Part shown: positions 1 to 4,952 of the stretch, in pieces | Layout of the letters: each line of letters begins with the position of its first letter | How positions within the stretch are numbered: the stretch's first letter is position 1 | Assembly (NCBI GenBank): GCA_038206725.1 | Contig: JBBRAO010000069.1 | Span: 1-6,859, forward strand | Direction of reading: 5' to 3' | From: JBAXXL01 sp038206725 | Lineage (GTDB): Bacteria > Bacteroidota > Ignavibacteria > Kapaibacteriales > UBA2268 | Length of the DNA stretch: 6,859 bases | Translations under genes and position numbers: made by a program | Notes under the pieces: model-generated | What the model saw: only the letters and a program-made list of their open reading frames with translations | Database searches by the model: none | Told to the model about the DNA's origin: nothing

Positions 1-21
1 TGCCCAAATAGGCAATTGTGC

Positions 22-62
22 GTCAGTAATCGTTAAACGCTTAAATTTCTTCGATTACTGAC
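22..62. repeat. 11-bp perfect inverted repeat with 19-nt spacer
   Basis: GTCAGTAATCG at 22-32 is exactly complementary to CGATTACTGAC at 52-62. A perfect 11-bp match this close is unlikely by chance. The right arm is followed by AAGGGTTAG rather than a T-run, so it does not look like a standard intrinsic terminator of an upstream gene. The spacer has a small alternative palindrome (CGTTAAACG, 31-39). It could be an operator, or the first helix of the structured leader described separately; the sequence alone does not decide. Confidence 0.7.
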
Positions 63-235
63 AAGGGTTAGACGTAGTTCTTTGTTTAATATTTAAAAAT
101 ACACACATTACGCATAAATGATTAGTGAGGTGTATTATGAACACAAGTTAGTTAATTTACATCCGAATGTTAAGAATAGTAAATTGAAAGACTTATATCA
201 CAAGCACCAAAGTGGTGAAGTGATAACTAACCCTT
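22..235 (+). ncRNA. candidate structured 5' leader RNA
   Basis: Several complementary segments nest without conflict. The 22-32/52-62 helix is immediately followed by AAGGGTTAG (63-71), which pairs with CTAACCCTT (227-235). Inside that enclosing pair are AATACAC/GTGTATT (98-104/130-136), TTAATTTAC with a complement at 179-187 (seven perfect pairs plus one G-U and one A-U), and a bulged hairpin TATCAC/GTGATA (196-201/220-225) around CACCA/TGGTG (205-209/213-217). This gives a closed multibranch layout ending 8 bases before the AGGAG ribosome binding site of the 156-residue gene. I recognise no known riboswitch or RNA family. The individual 7-bp helices could arise by chance in AT-rich DNA, so the claim rests on their compatible arrangement. 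Transcription is assumed, not shown. Confidence 0.3.
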
Positions 236-252
236 ATTCAAAAGGAGATTGA
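118..252 (+). CDS. possible 44-codon leader ORF
   Basis: An ATG at 118, preceded directly by an in-frame TAA, opens 44 codons ending in TGA at 250-252. The next gene starts at 254 (TGA-A-ATG), so ribosomes finishing here could reinitiate there, and the AGGAG site of that gene lies inside this ORF. The predicted peptide is hydrophilic and rich in Lys, His and Asn, with no signal peptide, cysteine or motif I recognise. There is no convincing Shine-Dalgarno sequence before 118. An open frame of this length is not rare by chance, and the same bases form the proposed leader hairpins, so it may be a by-product of RNA structure. It could also be a regulatory leader peptide. Confidence 0.25.
   Translation: MISEVYYEHKLVNLHPNVKNSKLKDLYHKHQSGEVITNPYSKGD
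243..247 (+). promoter_or_regulatory. Shine-Dalgarno AGGAG for the 254 gene
   Basis: AGGAG lies six bases before the ATG at 254. It is the strongest plus-strand ribosome binding site in the window and fixes that start codon. It sits within the last codons of the 44-codon leader ORF. Confidence 0.75.
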
Positions 253-253
253 A

Positions 254-724
254 ATGAAGAAGATACTTATTCTTAGTTTTGCTATTTTTTTAGTTGCAAG
301 CATCAATGCATATTCATTTTTTGTTCCGGGTCCTCGTATTATTATAAACGCCGGTGTTGGACAGCAGAATTATTCACTACCTGGTTATTGGACAGGTTAT
401 TCAGATGTTGCCTGTACCCATTCAAAATTCATGGGGGGATGGACGCACACTAAGAATTGTACTGGCGCAGGTATGCTCCCTTGTCTTTGGGATATTGACC
501 CTGCAAACTGGCTAATACAAGGTTTTGAAATCGGTTGTCCGGGTGGAACTCAAGGTTTGGAAGAGTATGTAAGCAATCAGGTTGCAAACGAAATTTATAG
601 TGGGTCATACAACACAATTGTTGTGGAAGATGGGACAACATATTACAAATACCTCGATTGGGATTATGATTTGCTGAGTGGTACAACTGAAATTATCATT
701 AACGTTTATTACGAATCAAACTAA
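254..724 (+). CDS. small exported protein with four cysteines, unknown family
   Basis: 156 residues. A Lys-Lys start and hydrophobic core (residues 4-17) form a typical Sec signal peptide, probably cleaved after Ala19; there is no lipobox, so it is not an obvious lipoprotein. The mature part of about 137 residues has four cysteines (54, 69, 77, 95), enough for two disulfides, within an aromatic and Gly-rich stretch (Trp46, 63, 79, 86). The C-terminal third (about 104-154) alternates polar and beta-branched residues as in beta strands. There is no T9SS sorting domain. I do not recognise the family. The strong AGGAG site and clean signal peptide make it a real gene. It stands alone, with 195 bases before the next plus-strand gene and closer in G+C to the right-hand genes than to that neighbour. 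Export and disulfides suit a periplasmic or surface role; function is unknown. Confidence 0.8.
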   Translation: MKKILILSFAIFLVASINAYSFFVPGPRIIINAGVGQQNYSLPGYWTGYSDVACTHSKFMGGWTHTKNCTGAGMLPCLWDIDPANWLIQGFEIGCPGGTQGLEEYVSNQVANEIYSGSYNTIVVEDGTTYYKYLDWDYDLLSGTTEIIINVYYESN

Positions 725-919
725 GCCTAAAAAAACTCTTTAAAATATAATATTATACTTGTTAACCACATAGAATTCGAAGACTATCAATAGTGTATCC
801 AAAAAAGTGCAAACTTTAATATTTATAATTATTGTAACAAGTATTTTGTATTCAAGTATTTTTATAATGCATAACCTTGCTGCTCTCTTTTTTATAATAA
901 TTTAATTGGAATAAAAACA
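725..919. other. AT-rich intergenic region with short repeats
   Basis: No ORF or RNA gene is visible. It holds a perfect 10-bp inverted pair, ATACTTGTTA (755-764) with TAACAAGTAT (835-844), a small palindrome ACTAT-CA-ATAGT (783-794), and a direct repeat CAAGTATTTT at 838-847 and 853-862. A TATAAT at 863-868 is a possible -10 element for the downstream gene, about 50 bases before its start, but no -35 at normal spacing and no Bacteroidota-type TAnnTTTG element was found. No GC-rich hairpin with a T-run follows the gene ending at 724. Confidence 0.5.
838..862 (+). repeat. direct repeat CAAGTATTTT, two copies
   Basis: Two identical 10-base copies (838-847 and 853-862) are separated by GTATT, giving a 15-base period. 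The second copy runs into the TATAAT at 863. Such paired direct sites upstream of a promoter can be regulator half-sites, but in DNA this AT-rich the repeat could be coincidental. Confidence 0.4.
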
Positions 920-2158
920 ATGTATTCTTCTTTTTTAATTTCGCTTCTCTTTTCTTTAAACTTGCTTAATTTGAATAATTATTTAGAATATCAATTTTAC
1001 GTTGAAATACCTAACACTGAATTTTCTAATATCATTCTATTTAAATACGGAGATGAAATATACACGATTAGTCCAAATATTGAAGTAAAAGATAATTCGT
1101 GTTTCAAGTTCAATGTATTTAACAAGGATACTAATTACACTCTTAATGTCAATGCCAACAATAATACTGATTATTTAAAAGTTCGGGGATCCACGCTTAT
1201 ACACAATTTCGCATTAAATGATAAATATTTAGTCATTCTTACTGATTATAATATTTTCATATTTAAAAAAGACCCCAATGATAATTTTATCTTTCAAAAT
1301 AGAATACCATTAGAAAATAATCAATCCCTTAAAAATATCTTTTTGGAAAAAGACTATTTAGTTTTAATTAACAATAGAACATATAGTTCTCTTGACACAA
1401 GAAAAAACAACATATATGTAGGAAAAGTTAACCTTCAGGAAAAACCGTATAACTTGAAAATAGACTATCTGTACAACATCAAATACTTAGAATTGTCTCG
1501 CTTTCAACCGAAGGACCTCGTTAGTTACGATATTGAAAATGATAGGTGTTTTATAGCTGAAGCAATGGATTATAAAATTAAAATATTCAAGAATGGAGTC
1601 TTACAAGATTCAATATATCGCAAAATAAATTCTTGGAACGATTCTATTTCCACTGTGATCAAGCAAAAATTAGATAGAATTCCTAAATACGATACTATGA
1701 CATATCAAACGGGTATGACCATCAATAATATAATGAATTCCGTAACTAAAGATTATTATGCATCTTCAAAAATACGTGAAATAATTTTTCTCAAACCTGA
1801 TAAATTACTTGTTATATGGGAAGGTCCCGAGATAAAGGAAAGTTTAAATTTGCATTTTGATTTATGGGAGAATGGTTTAGGAAAGTGGTCTTTAATTAAG
1901 CAAGATGTTAGAACTCCCGATATTGACACTAATAAATCAGTATTACAAAATAGTTTTTTGCAATGCGGTATGTTCAAGATATTCGACGACGGTTCTTTAG
2001 TTGGGATTGAATACGGAGGAATTAATATGTTTGATAATGAGTATAAAAATATGAAATTATCCGATTACTGGAATGCTTATGGAAAGAAGATTGAAGAATC
2101 AGAGCTCGGAGTTGCTTTATACATTTATAAATTAAATTTTGAAAAAAAAGATGAATAA
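920..2158 (+). CDS. predicted beta-propeller protein, probably exported
   Basis: 412 residues. The N-terminus is hydrophobic (about 4-18) but lacks the usual basic residues, so export is likely rather than certain. The body shows a recurring pattern of an Asp-flanked turn, a short hydrophobic strand (such as YLVIL), then an aromatic strand (such as IFIFKK): about 100-130, 144-172, 203-232, 285-330 and 352-375, with a final strand near 396-406. This spacing resembles the blades of six-bladed TolB- or NHL-like propellers common in exported Bacteroidota proteins. No catalytic motif is visible. Only weak GGA (908-910) stands as a ribosome binding site. The end overlaps the following thioredoxin-like gene by 8 bases. 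G+C is far below the flanks (some 60-base stretches near 20%), suggesting separate origin. The fold is inferred from pattern, not from a family match. Confidence 0.75.
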   Translation: MYSSFLISLLFSLNLLNLNNYLEYQFYVEIPNTEFSNIILFKYGDEIYTISPNIEVKDNSCFKFNVFNKDTNYTLNVNANNNTDYLKVRGSTLIHNFALNDKYLVILTDYNIFIFKKDPNDNFIFQNRIPLENNQSLKNIFLEKDYLVLINNRTYSSLDTRKNNIYVGKVNLQEKPYNLKIDYLYNIKYLELSRFQPKDLVSYDIENDRCFIAEAMDYKIKIFKNGVLQDSIYRKINSWNDSISTVIKQKLDRIPKYDTMTYQTGMTINNIMNSVTKDYYASSKIREIIFLKPDKLLVIWEGPEIKESLNLHFDLWENGLGKWSLIKQDVRTPDIDTNKSVLQNSFLQCGMFKIFDDGSLVGIEYGGINMFDNEYKNMKLSDYWNAYGKKIEESELGVALYIYKLNFEKKDE

Positions 2159-2606
2159 GAATCTGGTAATATTAATTATAATCGTTGTTGCGATTTGTAC
2201 GAACCCTGCACAATCTCAAAATAAAATTTATATTTTTTTTGGACCGTATTCTTGCTATGACTGCTTTAAAAAAATCAAAGTTAGCACAGATTCTTTACTT
2301 AAGGCACAGATTGTTGATAGCGTTATTGTAATTAGCCGGTCCCAAAATAAGGTGTTATTAAAGAAATTGATAAAAAGAGACGTTTCGAAGTTATTTCCAG
2401 ATTATTCTGTAAAATTTGAATATATCGGGGAAGATGATCCCTGGCCTCCTAAGGATTTAAAAGGTGGGCTATTTGGGAAATATAATGTGACAGTTACACC
2501 AACTATACTGGTTTATAAGGGCGATAAAGAAATATTTATTTCTTACGAAACTTTGTATAAATATAACTTTAACTTATCAAAAATCTTTAAAGATAAAATA
2601 AATTAA
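2151..2606 (+). CDS. exported thioredoxin-fold protein, CYDC active site
   Basis: 151 residues from the ATG at 2151. A hydrophobic segment (about 5-17) ending near an AQSQ sequence (20-23) predicts a Sec signal peptide. The mature protein begins with a strand (IYIFF) leading to Cys35-Tyr-Asp-Cys38, the redox CxxC at the start of the first helix, and has Thr116-Pro117-Thr118, the cis-proline loop of thioredoxins, followed by a strand and a Lys-Gly-Asp turn. It is thus a periplasmic or membrane-tethered thiol oxidoreductase or disulfide reductase; the substrate is unknown. The ATG lies in the upstream stop region (ATGAATAA), an 8-base overlap implying translational coupling with the propeller gene. 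A TTG at 2139 would add four residues but is a poorer start. A cysteine at 16 does not form a good lipobox. Base composition is AT-rich like its partner. Confidence 0.85.
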   Translation: MNKNLVILIIIVVAICTNPAQSQNKIYIFFGPYSCYDCFKKIKVSTDSLLKAQIVDSVIVISRSQNKVLLKKLIKRDVSKLFPDYSVKFEYIGEDDPWPPKDLKGGLFGKYNVTVTPTILVYKGDKEIFISYETLYKYNFNLSKIFKDKIN

Positions 2607-2787
2607 TAATCTTGAAAGATGTGGCACATCTGGAGAAATCCTCATCTATAACACGCTCGGTGAAAAAGTAATGGCTGAATCCATTCAACCGATGACTGCC
2701 AGTCATCGGATGAATATAGAGGCTTTACCGCGCGGTATCTATTTTGTGAAAGTTTGTGGTGAAACTGCTAAATTTGTTAAGATGTAA
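2602..2787 (+). pseudogene. orphan T9SS type A C-terminal sorting domain
   Basis: The frame ending in TAA at 2785-2787 translates to a textbook T9SS C-terminal domain: GEILIYNTLGEKV, then a short variable turn, MNIEALPRGIYFVKV, and terminal AKFVKM. In intact proteins this roughly 70-80-residue tail directs secretion through the outer membrane. Here it has no body: the frame opens only after a TAA at 2599-2601, has no start codon before the conserved core, and its first bases overlap the end of the thioredoxin-like gene in a different frame. G+C (about 41%) is well above that gene. The likeliest reading is the surviving end of a cargo gene whose front was deleted or replaced. A frameshifted fusion to the thioredoxin gene is possible but less likely given the composition step. 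Confidence 0.8.
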
Positions 2788-2803
2788 AGATAATATAAAT
2801 TTA

Positions 2804-2829
2804 TGTTCCCAAGCAGGAGCTTGGGAACA
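2804..2829. repeat. perfect 11-bp stem-loop
   Basis: TGTTCCCAAGC (2804-2814) and GCTTGGGAACA (2819-2829) pair perfectly around a four-base loop AGGA. There is no T-run on either side, so it is not a canonical intrinsic terminator. From memory, hairpins built on GTTCCCAAGC occur as dispersed intergenic repeats in diverse bacterial genomes; this was not verified. Confidence 0.75.
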
Positions 2830-2857
2830 AGATTACAGGGGTCTCAATATTTTATAT

Positions 2858-2878
2858 GGGGTTCGTCAATCGAACCCC
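2858..2878. repeat. 8-bp stem-loop GGGGTTCG/CGAACCCC
   Basis: GGGGTTCG (2858-2865) and CGAACCCC (2871-2878) pair around TCAAT. It is the second of three hairpins in a row in the convergent intergenic space, and GC-rich compared with its surroundings. Confidence 0.7.
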
Positions 2879-2891
2879 TTATTTTATCAAT

Positions 2892-2935
2892 CAAGGATGA
2901 TTGACCCACCAAGACCGGTGGGACAAACATCCTTG
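2892..2935. repeat. nested two-stem hairpin
   Basis: An outer perfect 8-bp stem, CAAGGATG (2892-2899) with CATCCTTG (2928-2935), encloses an inner 6-bp stem, CCCACC (2905-2910) with GGTGGG (2917-2922). The third hairpin in the array. It may help stop transcription from both converging directions, but lacks a U-tract on both strands. Confidence 0.7.
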
Positions 2936-2991
2936 TTTGTTGTCTTGAAATTAGGGTTTTGAGACAGCCCCCCAAAGTTTCAAAAATTGTT

Positions 2992-4920
2992 CTATTTCGC
3001 GCCTTTAGCCAAAAAATTCAAGAATTCGCTTTCACTATCTGTATATGAAATTCTGCCTAATTCTTTGCCGTCCGGTGTGATAATAATATACGTCGGTAAA
3101 GCGACCGTACCGTAAACATCTATTTCCATTTTTTTATAACGTTCCGATTCGGGGTTGTTGCGTTTGTCGGTATATAATTTCACTTTAACCATTTTGTTCA
3201 AAGCTTCTTTCACGGCAGGACGTGGTAACATATCGCCGTCCATTTTCTTGCAGTTAGTGCAGTTCATACCTGTGAAATCCAAAAATACATTTTTGCCCTC
3301 TTCTTTTGCTTTCGCTATTGCTTCGTCGTAGTTATGTAGCCATTCAGTATTCTGACCACTTACAGAAGTTGTTTCGACTATAGTGCGTGCCGGAAGCATA
3401 CCCTCCAAGAAACCTAAGGATCCACCGAAAAATCCGGAGAAAATATATACAGTAATAGTAGCGAAAGTTACTGCAAATAACAATCTTAAAGTGCTAACGC
3501 TATCCACAGGAGCATCCATTTTTGTTTTGAATACGCCAAGTATGTATAACGTAACCAACAGCGCGCAAGCCGTATAAATAGATAATACGAATCCGCGCGA
3601 TAAATCCATTCCCCAAACCTGCAAAGCGTTGTTCAAGTATTTGGTTGCAATTGCCAATACAACAAAACCCAAAACGATTTTTATGTTGTTCATCCAAGCG
3701 CCCGCGTTTGGCATTTTGTTCAAAGCCGCAGGGAATAAAGCAAGGAAGAAAAATGGGAAGGCTAAAGCCGCGGAGAAACACATCATCGCAATCATCGGGT
3801 AAAACCAACTGCCATTAGCGGCGGCTACCAAAGAATCTGCTATAAAAGGACCTGTGCACGAAAATGAAGCCAATGCAAATGTGGCACTCATTAAAAATAC
3901 GCTCATAAGTCCGCTTGTACTGCGGCTTTTAGCGTCAATTTTATTTGTTATACTCGTAGGAACTTGAATTTCGTAGGCTCCGAGCAGTGATAAACCAAAG
4001 AATAGGAAAATACCAACCACAAAGAAATTAAACCAAGGGCTTGATACCAGATCCTGCATTCCCGCGGCGCCGAATATCCCAGAAACCAGTAAACCAAATA
4101 TGGTAAACGATCCGACAATACCCAAAGCATAAGCAAACGCGTCGCGCATACCTTTGCCTTTGCTTTTTTCGGAACGCTTTGTGAAAAATGAAACTGTGAT
4201 TGGAATCATAGGAAATACGCAAGGCATAAATATTGAAAGTATGCCATTTACTAAGGCTCTTGCAATCATACTCCAAATCGAACCTTTGCTCTTTTCTTCT
4301 TTAATCTCGGCTTTTTCTACCGACTTTTTTCCGGTTTCAGCTTTTATTTCACCTTTAGCCACAGCAACCGGATAACCCGATTCGTCGTAAGTTATGCTAT
4401 ATTCAACAGCTTTTTTCAGCATTTCATCGCTTATTTTGGCAGGTGTTTTGGATATTTCTGCTACAAATTCAACAGCCGGTAAGCATTTTGTCTCATCGCA
4501 TTGTTGCATATAAGCCACAAGCTCAATTTTATCTTTGCTTAAATCAATATCTTTTTTGGCTTTAACGTTGATTATGAAATACGCTTTTCCTTTGTAATGA
4601 AGTATATTCATTCCAAAACCTTCATCTTTTTTGGATTTAGGTGTTTGAGCGTAAATTGTCGCGATTTTGTCAAAAGCGTCGTCAGGTTTTATCGAAAATT
4701 CCGTTGCTTGCGGACCAATACCTTCTGAGTTTAGTTGCGCACTAATGGCGTAAGTGTACCAATGTTCTTCAGTCGTCATTAAAACCAGAAGTTTCGCTTC
4801 TTCACCGCTTTTAATAACGGTTTTATCAGCCGATACTTCTAATTTTATATGTTTATCTTGTGCACTTATTGCAATAAATGATATGAAAAATAAAGTAAGT
4901 AATAACAGTACTTTTTTCAT
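2992..4920 (-). CDS. dsbD: thiol:disulfide interchange protein DsbD
   Basis: 642 residues, inner membrane; passes electrons from cytoplasmic thioredoxin across the membrane to periplasmic thiol proteins (disulfide isomerases, cytochrome c maturation, T9SS-bacteria cargo folding). Order: signal peptide cleaved near Ala20; N-terminal immunoglobulin-like domain (about 21-160) with Cys141-x4-Cys146 in QQCDETKCLPA, the spacing usual in Bacteroidota; a Lys/Glu-rich linker (about 189-213); the multi-helix membrane domain (about 215-500) with Cys234 in MPCVFP and Cys355 in SFSCTGPF; C-terminal thioredoxin domain with Cys554-Thr-Asn-Cys557 and cis-Pro609. All three cysteine pairs are present, so it should be functional. 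GGAG at 4926-4929 sits five bases before the start. It is the last gene of a probable three-gene transcript, 32 bases after the HD gene, and ends facing the thioredoxin-like gene, a plausible client. Confidence 0.95.
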   Translation of the reverse strand: MKKVLLLLTLFFISFIAISAQDKHIKLEVSADKTVIKSGEEAKLLVLMTTEEHWYTYAISAQLNSEGIGPQATEFSIKPDDAFDKIATIYAQTPKSKKDEGFGMNILHYKGKAYFIINVKAKKDIDLSKDKIELVAYMQQCDETKCLPAVEFVAEISKTPAKISDEMLKKAVEYSITYDESGYPVAVAKGEIKAETGKKSVEKAEIKEEKSKGSIWSMIARALVNGILSIFMPCVFPMIPITVSFFTKRSEKSKGKGMRDAFAYALGIVGSFTIFGLLVSGIFGAAGMQDLVSSPWFNFFVVGIFLFFGLSLLGAYEIQVPTSITNKIDAKSRSTSGLMSVFLMSATFALASFSCTGPFIADSLVAAANGSWFYPMIAMMCFSAALAFPFFFLALFPAALNKMPNAGAWMNNIKIVLGFVVLAIATKYLNNALQVWGMDLSRGFVLSIYTACALLVTLYILGVFKTKMDAPVDSVSTLRLLFAVTFATITVYIFSGFFGGSLGFLEGMLPARTIVETTSVSGQNTEWLHNYDEAIAKAKEEGKNVFLDFTGMNCTNCKKMDGDMLPRPAVKEALNKMVKVKLYTDKRNNPESERYKKMEIDVYGTVALPTYIIITPDGKELGRISYTDSESEFLNFLAKGAK

Positions 4921-4952
4921 AAATACTCCATAATTTATTATATATATTGTGT

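Larger units (their letters stand above)
2607..2991. other. convergent intergenic region
   Basis: This stretch lies between the plus-strand thioredoxin-like gene and the minus-strand dsbD end. It contains the rest of the T9SS tail remnant (to 2787), three stem-loops (2804-2935), and a weak pair TTTTGA (2957-2962) with TCAAAA (2980-2985) around a C-run just beyond dsbD. No intact gene is supported. An open frame at 2756-2962 runs across the remnant and the hairpins and is not convincing. Confidence 0.6.

Noticed and set aside
22..62. Terminal inverted repeat of an insertion sequence
   Set aside because: No transposase, no partner repeat elsewhere in the window, and both arms lie within 41 bases.
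63..235. tRNA or tRNA-like gene
   Set aside because: The closed three-hairpin layout is superficially cloverleaf-like, but at 173 bases it is too long and lacks the TTCRA arm and a CCA-compatible acceptor.
450..686. Minus-strand 78-codon frame opposite the secreted-protein gene
   Set aside because: Antisense to a gene with signal peptide and ribosome site; no independent support.
1756..1977. Minus-strand 73-codon frame inside the propeller gene
   Set aside because: Antisense shadow of the long plus-strand frame with no coding features.
2139..2150. TTG start adding four residues to the thioredoxin-like protein
   Set aside because: The ATG at 2151 overlaps the upstream stop in the usual coupling arrangement and gives a normal signal peptide.
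2804..2935. Hairpins as intrinsic terminators
   Set aside because: None is followed by a T-run on either strand; a role in termination is possible but not supported by the standard signature.
2804..2935. CRISPR array
   Set aside because: The three hairpins have different sequences and no regular repeat-spacer pattern; no cas gene is present.
2756..2962. Plus-strand 68-codon open frame beginning GTG GTG
   Set aside because: It starts inside the T9SS tail in another frame, then runs through all three hairpins; its sequence is explained by those elements and it has no ribosome site of its own.
3383..4375. Several open frames of 62-102 codons on both strands within dsbD
   Set aside because: All lie in other frames of a gene with complete domain evidence and show no domain or start signal.
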